Of a DNA stretch of 13,058 nucleotides, positions 5,584 to 12,960 are shown piece by piece. The position numbers and the translations under genes were made by a program. The notes beneath the pieces were generated by a model. It was not told the DNA's origin. It was given only the letters and a program-made list of their open reading frames with translations, and made no database searches. The DNA is taken from NCBI GenBank assembly GCA_002731195.1, contig PCAI01000059.1, forward strand, positions 1 through 13,058, in the 5' to 3' direction. Position 1 is the first letter of the stretch; every line of letters begins with the position of its first letter. Source of the stretch: Methanobacteriota archaeon (GTDB taxonomy: Archaea > Thermoplasmatota > Poseidoniia > Poseidoniales > Thalassarchaeaceae).

Positions 5584-6756
5584 TTATATTCCTATTTCAC
5601 TTATCCTAGGCACTAATATGAAAAAATCGACAACTAATTGCCAATCATTACCCTGATCTGGATCTATTTCATCTATCGGTATATCCGGGTGGCAATCATC
5701 GGCTGTTATGGTCCATATCCAATCACCTTGTCCAAATCTTTGGCCTGGTTCATTGAGTAGTGTATACAATAACTCATCTGAAGAGTCTGCGGTTACTGTG
5801 TAACCTGTTTCAGGATAAGAATTCATGTTATCTCTAACTATTGTTGCAGAAGAATTCTGTGTAATATTATCTTGCGAGGTAGTAGAAAAAATATTCCAAC
5901 CAGCTGAAGGAACACTTATGGCCATTGTAAAATTATCTTCTGGCCACATAATTGGAAGTATGTCTCTTGCAAGAATTAATGTTGAATTTACACTTATCAT
6001 TCTGGACGAGGGATGAGGATTATCTGTTATCTGATATGATTGTCCTTGTTCTAGATAACCAGACCATTCAAACTCTACATGTTGTTGTTCCCAAACTACT
6101 CTAAAGGTACGTGAAATTACTGATACAGTCCAAGTTGAGGTGTTTGAAGCCCCTTTATCGTCTGTTACAGTAATGGTTCCAGTACGATTTCCAGATTCTG
6201 ACAGTACAAGTTCGTTAGTGATACTATTTATCGAATCTGCATCATTGGCAGGATCTCCATCATTATTAGTGTCTACAGTGATATCAAAGTCCCAAGTAAA
6301 ACCAACAACACCTCCTTCAGGATCTGAAGAATCGCTAGCATCTAACATTACTGAATCACCAGTTCTTATTACAGTAGGGACTACAAAACTTAGAATTGGA
6401 GGGGAATTTACAAATAATGAGATGTAAGCAATGTCTGTTCCTCCTTGATCATTAACAACAGTTACTTCTATTGAATAATAACCAGGGGTTGTAAACTGAT
6501 GGCTAGCAATACCTTGTTTTGTTATCTTTGTTGATCCATCATCAAAATCCCATCTATATTCTTCAATTATGGAAGGATCAGGAGTTGTCGATGATCGTGC
6601 ATCAAAATTTACTGATTCACCTGCATTTATTTCTTCTCTGTCTATAGTCAGTTTAGCATTGGGATTAACATTTGACAACCCACTACATCCGGCGAATGAA
6701 GTTAGGATTAAAATCAATGTGATTACCATTGTCGAAGATGTCGCAGTGACTTTCAT
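5584..6756 (-). CDS. secreted lipoprotein with two PKD-like domains
   Basis: A 390-residue protein starting at the ATG 6756-6754; a TTG just upstream adds one residue and is less likely. The signal peptide has a hydrophobic core at about 10-20 and lipobox FAGC with C24 lipidated. A first PKD-like domain spans about 33-117 (EEYRWDFDDGS at 65-75, PGYYSIEVTVVNDQGG) and a second about 120-213 (FTWDFD at 153-158, TGTITVTDDKGAS). The second carries an inserted acidic loop, DTNNDGDPAND, resembling a calcium-binding loop. The remaining region (about 216-390) is beta-rich and Trp-containing, ends in VDFFILVPRISEIGI, and is of unknown family. PKD domains usually mediate surface protein or polysaccharide contacts, so a cell-surface binding or structural role is inferred. 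It is divergent from the exonuclease gene. Confidence 0.82.
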   Translation of the reverse strand: MKVTATSSTMVITLILILTSFAGCSGLSNVNPNAKLTIDREEINAGESVNFDARSSTTPDPSIIEEYRWDFDDGSTKITKQGIASHQFTTPGYYSIEVTVVNDQGGTDIAYISLFVNSPPILSFVVPTVIRTGDSVMLDASDSSDPEGGVVGFTWDFDITVDTNNDGDPANDADSINSITNELVLSESGNRTGTITVTDDKGASNTSTWTVSVISRTFRVVWEQQHVEFEWSGYLEQGQSYQITDNPHPSSRMISVNSTLILARDILPIMWPEDNFTMAISVPSAGWNIFSTTSQDNITQNSSATIVRDNMNSYPETGYTVTADSSDELLYTLLNEPGQRFGQGDWIWTITADDCHPDIPIDEIDPDQGNDWQLVVDFFILVPRISEIGI

Positions 6757-6830
6757 CAATACTTGAGGTGGACTCTATACTCATATGTATGTTGGATAAA
6801 AATAAACCTTTCATTCAATTAAGAGAGTTC

Positions 6831-7439
6831 ATGGGCGACGTCGTTTTCGAGAGCATTGGATACAGTATGCTTGGTAACTTTCAAGTTCTCGGGTTTGATT
6901 TAGAAACCACTGGATTTGCAGCAAATAAGCATAGAATAGTACAATATGCATTTGTTGGTAGTGATAAAGAAGGGAATCATGTCAATGTTGAATCATTGAT
7001 TAACCCAAATATGAAAATACCAATAGAAACTACTGATATCCATGGTATATCAGATATAGACGTAAAAAATATTCCACAATTTTCTGAACATATTGAACAA
7101 ATAAATAACCTTGTCAAAGGATCCATAATAGTTGGCCATAATATACATAGTTTTGATTGGCCTTTTCTTGAAATGGAATATCTAAGATGTGGTAGTGAGT
7201 TACCGAAACCTTATGCAATAATTGATACATTAGTGCTTGCTAGAAAGTTTAAAATCGATTATTTTGGAAGTAAGAAACTAGGTTCGCTATGTCAAAAATT
7301 TGGAATTACATTAGAAAGGGCTCATTCTGCAGATGCAGATGCCGGAGCTACATTACTCCTTTTATGGGAAATAATGAAATCTTATCCTGATAAATTTCAA
7401 GTATGGTGGGATGGAATGGATAAATCACTGCCTAATTGA
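6831..7439 (+). CDS. DnaQ-like DEDDh 3'-5' exonuclease
   Basis: A 202-residue protein from the ATG at 6831. All three exonuclease motifs are present: Exo I FDLETTG, Exo II VGHNIHSFDWPFLE and Exo III AHSADADA, where His is followed five residues later by Asp, placing it in the DEDDh subgroup (DnaQ/epsilon, RNase T, ExoX-like). It should remove nucleotides 3'-5' from DNA or RNA using two metal ions. No polymerase domain is attached, so proofreading cannot be assumed; repair or processing is equally possible. The frame is open further upstream (GTG 6768, ATG 6789). I chose 6831 because GGATAAAAATAAACC at 6793-6807 is a good TATA-like element that would put transcription start next to this ATG. 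Its last 15 bases overlap tail-to-tail with the PD-(D/E)XK nuclease gene. Confidence 0.85.
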   Translation: MGDVVFESIGYSMLGNFQVLGFDLETTGFAANKHRIVQYAFVGSDKEGNHVNVESLINPNMKIPIETTDIHGISDIDVKNIPQFSEHIEQINNLVKGSIIVGHNIHSFDWPFLEMEYLRCGSELPKPYAIIDTLVLARKFKIDYFGSKKLGSLCQKFGITLERAHSADADAGATLLLLWEIMKSYPDKFQVWWDGMDKSLPN

Positions 7440-8612
7440 CTTTAGCAATGGATTCCAGGGCAATATTTCTGACCAGTCTCCTAGATATCTGACTTCTCCA
7501 TCTACTCTTGTACTACCAAGAAATAATGGGCCATCATATCCCATATTTTGTAATTCTCTTAGTTGATTGAGGGATTGATTTGATAAGAAAGCGCCAAAGC
7601 TCTTCTCTGAGTCTCTTAGTTCACCATCGAGTCCATCTGGAATCATGAGTTTGAATGAGGCTAATCCTTCTTCGGAGTCAAAATTTATCAAAGTTACAAC
7701 TTCATCATTAAATGTTTTATGCCTCTTTAGTGTTTCATCATGAACCGCTACAAACCATTTTGGACACCAGGCCTTCCATTCACAGAAACCACAAACAAAT
7801 TCTTGTGGTGTTGCTTGGAATGGATCTTCTGTTAGTTCTATTGACGCCCATGCATCAAAGGCGTCTTTGGTTACTGAATCTCCTATAGCTTCATACATTG
7901 TTTGATTTGATGTGTACCATCCTTCGGTCCTTATTGGCGGATGATTTGGATTAATTAAAATTAATAAATCACGATAAAAGCGCAATTGTCGATTTACTGT
8001 TTCGCTCAGATTATCTTTAGGTGGCCTACCAGTTTTCAAATCTACCACTATCCATCCGATTTGATTTCCGTCTTGATCTAAATCCTTTAACAAAAGATCT
8101 AACCTTCCCATTAATTTTCCACAATTTGAATTCATGGTTCCTTCATTGGCTAGAATGATTTCTCTGACTTTATTCCACATTCCTATTGTAATCTTAGAAA
8201 GATCTACTTCCAAGATTTTTGCTTGGCTTAGAAGCATTAATAGCGCTTTATTCAATCCTTCTCGAGCCTTGTTGTAGGAGTTCTTCTTCCAACCAGAATG
8301 TCTTTTCATTTCAAAAAAAATATCTTTTTGTAATTGCCAATGATTACTTAATATTTCAGCAGATAATTTTGGGAGCCATTCCTTTTCTGAAATATCTCTG
8401 TCTGACATGTCGATATTACAGATGTCTTCTACAGAATTATGTACTGCATTACCAATAACAATTGGCATACCTATTTTCTTTGGTAACCTCTGTCTAGATA
8501 ACCAATACTTACGCGGACATTCCTCGAATCTATTCCATGATGAAGGAGAGAGTTGGTATTCTTGGATTTCATAACCATTGGATGGTCCCCAGTCTACTCC
8601 CCTCTCCTCCAT
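7425..8612 (-). CDS. PD-(D/E)XK nuclease of RecB/Cas4 type with Fe-S cysteines
   Basis: A 395-residue protein. The N-terminus SPSSWNRFEECPRKYWLSR and the GNAVHNSVED segment (H58) are typical of the RecB-like PDDEXK_1 family. The active site continues with GRLDLLL (D172), VVDLKTG (D191-x-K193) and QLRFYRDLL (Q209). C32 in ECPRKYW together with C274, C277 and C283 in CGFCEWKAWC matches the four-cysteine pattern that holds a 4Fe-4S cluster in AddB and Cas4. The C-terminal 100 residues after the cysteine cluster look beta-rich (VVTLINFDSEEGLASFKL) and may be an extra nucleic-acid-binding domain. It probably cleaves or resects DNA ends. No cas genes or CRISPR repeats are in the window, so I do not call it Cas4. 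It overlaps the DEDDh exonuclease by 15 bases at the 3' ends and is divergent from the PAC2 gene by 51 bases. Confidence 0.85.
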   Translation of the reverse strand: MEERGVDWGPSNGYEIQEYQLSPSSWNRFEECPRKYWLSRQRLPKKIGMPIVIGNAVHNSVEDICNIDMSDRDISEKEWLPKLSAEILSNHWQLQKDIFFEMKRHSGWKKNSYNKAREGLNKALLMLLSQAKILEVDLSKITIGMWNKVREIILANEGTMNSNCGKLMGRLDLLLKDLDQDGNQIGWIVVDLKTGRPPKDNLSETVNRQLRFYRDLLILINPNHPPIRTEGWYTSNQTMYEAIGDSVTKDAFDAWASIELTEDPFQATPQEFVCGFCEWKAWCPKWFVAVHDETLKRHKTFNDEVVTLINFDSEEGLASFKLMIPDGLDGELRDSEKSFGAFLSNQSLNQLRELQNMGYDGPLFLGSTRVDGEVRYLGDWSEILPWNPLLKSIRQ

Positions 8613-8638
8613 AATGCCCCAGAGGTGGTAACGGTTAA

Positions 8639-8657
8639 CAGTGATTTAGTATCACTG
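8639..8657. promoter_or_regulatory. inverted repeat just upstream of the PAC2 gene
   Basis: CAGTGAT and ATCACTG form 7-base perfect arms around the spacer TTAGT, ending 6 bases before the ATG at 8664. It lies in the 51-base gap between the divergent nuclease and PAC2 genes. It could be an operator acting on both genes or, if transcribed, a hairpin beside the start codon. Confidence 0.45.
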
Positions 8658-8663
8658 GACATT

Positions 8664-9467
8664 ATGACAGAGAGGCCGGTAGTGGAAGTTGATGAGGGAA
8701 TTGCCCCTACAGGCGCGTTAGTTGTGAATTGTTTTCCTTCAGTTGGTTTCGTGAGTAGTATCGTAGCACATTATTTAATTGAGAAGTTAGAATTAAAGTT
8801 AGTTGGAGGAGTAACTCATCCTCAATTACCTCCTATGTGCTTAGTTCAAGATGGTAAGCCATTGCCTCCACTAAGATTCTATGCTGGAGAGCCTATTTGT
8901 AATTTGGAAAGATGTGATAAAGTAATTTTAATCGTATCAGAAGTTCAAATTGAAAATCAAATAAAAATGGGATTGGCTCGAAGTTTAATGGATTGGATAA
9001 AAGAATCTGGATCTGGAATATCGATAATGATTGATTCGTTCGCAAAAAATAACAAAGAGGGCCATACAATATTAGATGATGATGATAAAGATACAACAAT
9101 GCTAGGAATAGGTTCTACAGATGTAGCGATAAAGACTCTAGAAGAAATTGGTTTACCTTTGTTAAAGCATGGCATAGTTGGAGGAATGACGGGTGTCATG
9201 ATGGGTGAAAGTAGGAGAAGAGGTTTGGATTCTTTAGCAATACTTGCTGAATCAAGTGGTGGGCCTATTGAAGGTCAACCGTTTCCAGATGCTAGAGCTG
9301 CGGCGAGAATAATTGAATGTTTAGATGGTTTATTGCCTGCTATTCATCTTGATCCTGAACCTCTACTTGAAGAAGCTCAAAAGATTGAGAATCAAATACG
9401 TGATATGATGGCAGTAAATCTGAATCAAATAAACAAAGATAGTGGTCCTGAATCAATGTATGGTTGA
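8664..9467 (+). CDS. PAC2-family proteasome assembly chaperone (PbaA/PbaB-like)
   Basis: A 267-residue protein from the ATG at 8664. Residues 15-75, PTGALVVNCFPSVGFVSSIV followed by GGVTHPQLPPMCLVQDGKPLPP and FYAGEP, match the PAC2 fold found in eukaryotic Pba1/Pba2-type chaperones and their archaeal homologues. HGIVGGMTGVMMGESRRRG and a helical C-terminal segment (LLEEAQKIENQIRDMM) also fit. The last three residues are M265-Y266-G267, a hydrophobic-Tyr-any (HbYX) end. In this family and in proteasome activators such a tail docks into pockets of the 20S alpha ring. The role would be assembly or gating of the archaeal 20S proteasome in the cytoplasm. The frame is open back to 8553, but that extension overlaps the divergent nuclease gene and lacks family similarity. 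The stop is immediately adjacent to the convergent ligA stop. Confidence 0.85.
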   Translation: MTERPVVEVDEGIAPTGALVVNCFPSVGFVSSIVAHYLIEKLELKLVGGVTHPQLPPMCLVQDGKPLPPLRFYAGEPICNLERCDKVILIVSEVQIENQIKMGLARSLMDWIKESGSGISIMIDSFAKNNKEGHTILDDDDKDTTMLGIGSTDVAIKTLEEIGLPLLKHGIVGGMTGVMMGESRRRGLDSLAILAESSGGPIEGQPFPDARAAARIIECLDGLLPAIHLDPEPLLEEAQKIENQIRDMMAVNLNQINKDSGPESMYG

Positions 9468-11618
9468 TTAAAAATCTCCAAGTTTTGTTTGACGTTCTTC
9501 GGGTAAATTTTTCAATATCTCAACCCCTATTAAGGAAGATAGTTCTTTTTCTGATATAATTTTTACACCAAGTCGTTGTGCTTTCTCTAATTTAGATCCT
9601 GCAGATTCGCCTGCCAGTAAATAATCTAAATTTCCTGAAATAGAAGATTGTACCTTTCCTCCTTCTGATTTTATTGAAAGCGCTATTTCTTTTCTTGGAC
9701 GGCTTAATGTTCCAGTTATACAGAATGTTTTTCCTAGTAATTTTCCAGAATCTAAAGTCTCTTTTTCCTCTGAAATTTCTAAATATTTCTTTAATTCATT
9801 GATTGTAGATATTCTATTAGCCAACCCATCTAATACTAATCTTGCTACTGTCTCACCTATTCCATCTATACCAACTAGTCTGTTAATTACTGGATTAAAT
9901 TTCATCATATTTCCTTGCTCATCACTCTCGATGGTTGCATTGCGATTATCGACTAAATCCATTAATGCCTCAAATGTTTTAACTTCTGAAGAAATTAATG
10001 TCGCTATTTCCGGCCCTACACGAGGCAATCCAAAGGCTGAAATAAATTGTGTTAGAGTTAAATGTCGAGTATTGTTTATTTCTTTAATTACATTACTTGC
10101 TGATTTTTTGGCCATTCGTTCTAATTGCATTATATCTGAAAGTTCTAATTTATACAGATCGGCTATATTCTTTACTAAACCAGAACAACATAATTGTTCC
10201 ACGAGTTTTTCTCCGATACCATCCATCTCTAAGTAGCGACACCAATATAGTATAGAACGCTCTAATCTGGAAGGGCAATTAATATCCATACAACGAATAA
10301 AGGCTCCATCTTCAACTAATTCACTAGAACATCGAGGACAGGTTGTTGGAATATTAATATTTTTTATTTCTGGTAAAGAATCAGTATATTGTGAACCATC
10401 GGCATGTTTTCTACCTGCCAAATCAGTTTTTTTGGCAGGACCCAATGTTTCGATAATCTTTGGAATAACATCGCCCCTACGTACAATGCGTACTTTGTCT
10501 CCAATTTTTATTCCTAATCTAATTACTTCTCCTCTGTTGTGTAATGTAGTATTCTCAACCGTAACTCCAGACACAACCACTGGTGCGACTCTGGAAACTG
10601 GAGTTATATTGCCGGTTCTTCCTACTTGCCATTCAACATCCATCAAAACTGTAGTTGCTTCTTCAGGAGGAAATTTCCATGCCAACGCCCATCTTGGATG
10701 GTGTGCGGTCATACCCAAAAGTTCTCTCTTATCCAATCTATCTAATTTTATTACGATACCATCTATCTCCCAATCTGCTTCTGCTCTTTTTTGTGTCCAG
10801 TATTCTATAGCAGAAGTTACTGCGTCAATTGTCGAATCGTTATCTAAACCGGATGCTATATGGTTGCCTGCAACCTCGATTCCTACACTTTGTAACCAAG
10901 AAATAATTTCTGAATCATATGTAAAGTTAGGAGGAATTTGACTATCTGGATGTCTATTATCACTTTCTGGAAATTTAGCGCCATATGCTAGAAATATCAG
11001 ATCCTCTGCCTTTCCTGTTCCTGATTTTAATGTCTTCTGACGCAAAGAACCTGCAGCTAAATTTCTTGGGTTTGGAGCTATTTCAGAATATTTCTCCCTA
11101 AATGTTGCTAAAGGCATAACGACTTCTCCACGTATATGACAGTCTCCTTTCCAATCAATAGATTCTGGAACATTAGATATTCTACGTGCATTTGCTGTAA
11201 TATCTTCACCTCTAACTCCACTGCCACGAGTTGCTGCACGAACCAAGCGTCCACATCGGTATTCTAGTGATAGTGCAGATCCATCCAATTTTGGTTGGCA
11301 AACAAATCTCCTTCCCTGAGCGGTTGTTTCAGTAATGTAATGAATTACTTCGTCATTAGTATTTGCTTTATCTAGGCTCAGCATGGGGAACAAATGATTT
11401 ACTTTTACAGAACCTGGAGGAGGGTCTGACCCTACTCTTTGTAATTGGGGATGATTAGGAGAAAGAGTTTGTAATTCATCCCACAGTCTATCAAATTCTG
11501 AATCAGATAATTCAGGATTAGCTTTGTTGTAATAAAGGTCAGAATGATATGAAATTAGTTCTGCTAATTCATTAATTCGGGCCGATGAGGGTTTCTTTGA
11601 TGTGCCCTGTTCAACCAT
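9468..11618 (-). CDS. ligA: NAD-dependent DNA ligase LigA
   Basis: A 716-residue protein from the ATG at 11618, slightly longer than the usual 670 or so. In order: domain Ia with YHSDLYYNKANPELSDSEFD (24-43) for NAD binding; adenylation motif KLDG with K110 as the AMP-accepting lysine; RGSGVRGEDIT, EIDGIVIKLD (284-293) and WKFPPEEA; OB-fold motifs WQVGRTGNITPVSRVAP and RRGDVIPKI; a zinc finger with C427, C430, C443 and C448; helix-hairpin-helix repeats (about 465-605); and a C-terminal BRCT domain (about 626-698, GKTFCITGTLSRPRKE). All catalytic elements are intact, so it should seal nicks using NAD+. This bacterial-type ligase is uncommon in archaea, and horizontal acquisition is likely. The frame extends upstream into the tRNA gene, so the longer start is rejected. 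It lies 58 bases downstream of tRNA-Pro and may share its transcript or use a TATA-like TATTTTTAG near 11664-11672. Confidence 0.96.
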   Translation of the reverse strand: MVEQGTSKKPSSARINELAELISYHSDLYYNKANPELSDSEFDRLWDELQTLSPNHPQLQRVGSDPPPGSVKVNHLFPMLSLDKANTNDEVIHYITETTAQGRRFVCQPKLDGSALSLEYRCGRLVRAATRGSGVRGEDITANARRISNVPESIDWKGDCHIRGEVVMPLATFREKYSEIAPNPRNLAAGSLRQKTLKSGTGKAEDLIFLAYGAKFPESDNRHPDSQIPPNFTYDSEIISWLQSVGIEVAGNHIASGLDNDSTIDAVTSAIEYWTQKRAEADWEIDGIVIKLDRLDKRELLGMTAHHPRWALAWKFPPEEATTVLMDVEWQVGRTGNITPVSRVAPVVVSGVTVENTTLHNRGEVIRLGIKIGDKVRIVRRGDVIPKIIETLGPAKKTDLAGRKHADGSQYTDSLPEIKNINIPTTCPRCSSELVEDGAFIRCMDINCPSRLERSILYWCRYLEMDGIGEKLVEQLCCSGLVKNIADLYKLELSDIMQLERMAKKSASNVIKEINNTRHLTLTQFISAFGLPRVGPEIATLISSEVKTFEALMDLVDNRNATIESDEQGNMMKFNPVINRLVGIDGIGETVARLVLDGLANRISTINELKKYLEISEEKETLDSGKLLGKTFCITGTLSRPRKEIALSIKSEGGKVQSSISGNLDYLLAGESAGSKLEKAQRLGVKIISEKELSSLIGVEILKNLPEERQTKLGDF

Positions 11619-11654
11619 GTTTAACGAAATGAGGTAGTGCCCTTCAATCCTCTC

Positions 11655-11676
11655 TTTCCTTGCTAAAAATAGGAAA
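11655..11676 (-). other. hairpin directly after the tRNA-Pro CCA end
   Basis: On the minus strand TTTCCT and AGGAAA are 6-base perfect arms around the loop ATTTTTAGCA, beginning at the base after the encoded CCA. The T-run in the loop could end the tRNA transcript, or TATTTTTAG could be the ligA TATA box. Both readings are inference. Confidence 0.35.
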
Positions 11677-11754
11677 TGGTGGGCCTGCCAGGATTTGAAC
11701 CTGGGTCTCGCGACCCCCAGCCGCGAAGTATAGGCCAAGCTAACCTACAAGCCC
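11677..11754 (-). tRNA. tRNA-Pro (anticodon GGG), CCA encoded
   Basis: The minus strand folds as a cloverleaf. The acceptor stem is GGGCTTG with CAGGCCC (one G-T pair). The D arm begins GGTTAGCTTGGCC. The anticodon stem is CGCGG with TCGCG around the loop CTGGGGG, giving anticodon GGG and G37. The variable loop is AGAC. The T arm is CCAGG-TTCAAAT-CCTGG. Discriminator A is at 11680, followed by a genomic CCA (11679-11677). The D stem is weak, with a G-T pair and a T-T mismatch. There is no intron. It reads CCC and CCU proline codons. It lies between rpoN and ligA on the same strand. Confidence 0.95.
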
Positions 11755-11804
11755 TTTGGGATTTTCAAGACGAAAATGTTCGTAGTCAAAATATTGCCGG
11801 AAAA

Positions 11805-12014
11805 TTAAAGCTCTTCGCGTGCAATACTGAACGGAGCTATTTCATCGAGTAAATCGATGTGTCCAACGAACATTCTTCGGCAGCAGTATCTTGTGATACC
11901 TGCATCTTCTAACACTTTATTTGTGTCTCCGTCATTATCTAGCGCTTCTTTATATTGAGCATATACTTGAGCTATTACTTTGCCACAGCTCCAACATCTT
12001 ACTGGTATTAACAT
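11805..12014 (-). CDS. rpoN: DNA-directed RNA polymerase subunit N (Rpb10 homologue)
   Basis: A 69-residue protein matching archaeal RpoN. It begins MLIPVRCWSCGKVIA and has YCCRRMFVGHIDLLDEI in the second half. The zinc-binding atypical CX2C...CC motif is C7, C10, C44 and C45. It is a small structural subunit of the archaeal RNA polymerase that helps hold the Rpo3/Rpo11 platform. It starts 11 bases after the rps9p stop, and GGTGAGGTGA precedes the ATG as a ribosome binding site, so it belongs to the ribosomal operon. In many archaea rpoK and rps2p follow; here the next gene is tRNA-Pro. Confidence 0.96.
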   Translation of the reverse strand: MLIPVRCWSCGKVIAQVYAQYKEALDNDGDTNKVLEDAGITRYCCRRMFVGHIDLLDEIAPFSIAREEL

Positions 12015-12025
12015 ACTTCTTCACC

Positions 12026-12469
12026 TCACCTATATGACTTCTGCCACTTCTTACGAGCACCGCGTCCCATTTGATGCTTGGGTTCTTTTCTACGTGGATC
12101 GTTAACTAAAAGAGATCTGTCAAATCTGATGAATTCATCCCTTAATTCCTCATCATCTCCTTCTGCTCCGTCATTCCACTTCACAAGGCCTCGGGCAATA
12201 GCAGTTCTAATTGCATCTACTTGTCCCATTTGGCCTCCTCCATGAACGTCGACTTTAATATCAACACCAGATAATCTATTCATTGCCTCTGCAATTTGGA
12301 TAGGTTCTAATGCCTTTCTTCTAGCTAAAGTTGGTTCCATGATATAAATTGGTTGACCATTTACTCTGATACGTCCTTTACCTTTACTAACTACTGCTCT
12401 AGCTATTGAGGTCTTTCTTTTGCCACTAGTTGTAACATTGGCGATCTTACGTGATTTTCTTGCTGCCAT
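12026..12469 (-). CDS. rps9p: small-subunit ribosomal protein uS9 (archaeal S9P)
   Basis: A 147-residue protein with the S9 core: TTSGKRKTSIARAVVSKGKG, GRIRVNG, DVHGGGQMGQVDAIRTAIARG and the conserved C-terminal tail GARKKWQKSYR, which reaches the decoding/P-site region of the 30S subunit. The start is the ATG 12469-12467. The preceding TTG would add one residue, but the ATG shares its A with the TGA of rpl13p (TGATG), a classic coupled junction. A strong Shine-Dalgarno, GGAGGTGA at 12483-12476, is correctly spaced for it. Confidence 0.96.
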   Translation of the reverse strand: MAARKSRKIANVTTSGKRKTSIARAVVSKGKGRIRVNGQPIYIMEPTLARRKALEPIQIAEAMNRLSGVDIKVDVHGGGQMGQVDAIRTAIARGLVKWNDGAEGDDEELRDEFIRFDRSLLVNDPRRKEPKHQMGRGARKKWQKSYR

Positions 12470-12960
12470 CAATTGTCACCTCCATTCCATCTACTAGCAT
12501 CCACTCCTAGAGACATGCTTATTTCACCTAATCGGATATATTTCAAAGGGAGTGGGCGTTCTAATTGTGTAGTATCTCCCCACTCATGACCTTCTGGTAA
12601 TTCATCTCCGGATAAGTTAGAAGGTCGCCCTATCATTACTCTTAAGTCACGTAATGCATTTCTTCCACTGCTATTCTTCTGATAAGGTAGCATTCCGCGA
12701 ACGGTTCGCTTCAATATCTGATCTGGCATCCTTGGGAAGAAAGGTCCTTTTCTTGGATGATTTAAATTATATCTGAAATGATAATCTGCCAATACTGCTT
12801 TTTTAGGGCCAGAGATTATGGCTTCTTCTGCATTGACTATAATTACTTTATTTGGGTTACCAGACTTTCTAGCAGAAAGTAATTGTTTTGCAACCTTACT
12901 TGCTAAACGGCCAAGAATTTTGTCTTTAGCATCATATACAAATGTTGTAGTTTCACCCAA
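12469..12960 (-). CDS. rpl13p: large-subunit ribosomal protein uL13 (archaeal L13P)
   Basis: A 163-residue protein with L13 hallmarks: DAKDKILGRLASKVAKQLL near the N-terminus, VIIVNAEEAIISG, and RTVRGMLPYQKNSSGRNAL in the centre, all typical of uL13 of the 50S subunit. It starts with TTG at 12960-12958. The in-frame codon three positions further upstream is TGA, and no ATG or GTG is available nearby, so the rare start is forced. GGGGGTGAGG lies just upstream as ribosome binding site. The first 8 bases overlap the end of rpl18e, and the stop overlaps the rps9p start by one base. Confidence 0.96.
   Translation of the reverse strand: MGETTTFVYDAKDKILGRLASKVAKQLLSARKSGNPNKVIIVNAEEAIISGPKKAVLADYHFRYNLNHPRKGPFFPRMPDQILKRTVRGMLPYQKNSSGRNALRDLRVMIGRPSNLSGDELPEGHEWGDTTQLERPLPLKYIRLGEISMSLGVDASRWNGGDN

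Noticed and set aside
6140..6427. Plus-strand open frame of about 95 codons inside the PKD lipoprotein gene, and similar antisense frames within ligA and the NYN gene.
   Set aside because: They mirror strong minus-strand genes, have no promoter or ribosome-binding signal, and their composition is that of antisense translation.
6768..6830. Upstream starts (GTG 6768, ATG 6789) for the DEDDh exonuclease.
   Set aside because: They overlap the likely promoter region. A TATA-like element at 6793-6807 points to the ATG at 6831. The ATG at 6789 cannot be fully excluded.
7425..8612. Naming the PD-(D/E)XK nuclease Cas4 and looking for a CRISPR locus.
   Set aside because: No cas1, cas2 or repeat-spacer array is in the window, and the protein is about twice the usual Cas4 length with an extra C-terminal domain.
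8553..8663. Longer start for the PAC2 protein.
   Set aside because: The extension overlaps the N-terminal coding region of the divergent nuclease and carries no PAC2 similarity. The ATG at 8664 fits the family start.
11619..11738. A 40-residue N-terminal extension of ligA.
   Set aside because: It would be translated from within the tRNA-Pro gene and shows no ligase similarity. The ATG at 11618 begins right before the conserved domain Ia.
11770..11783. Small inverted repeat ACGAA-AATG-TTCGT between rpoN and tRNA-Pro, considered as a terminator.
   Set aside because: Only five base pairs, and no T-tract beside it in the direction of transcription.
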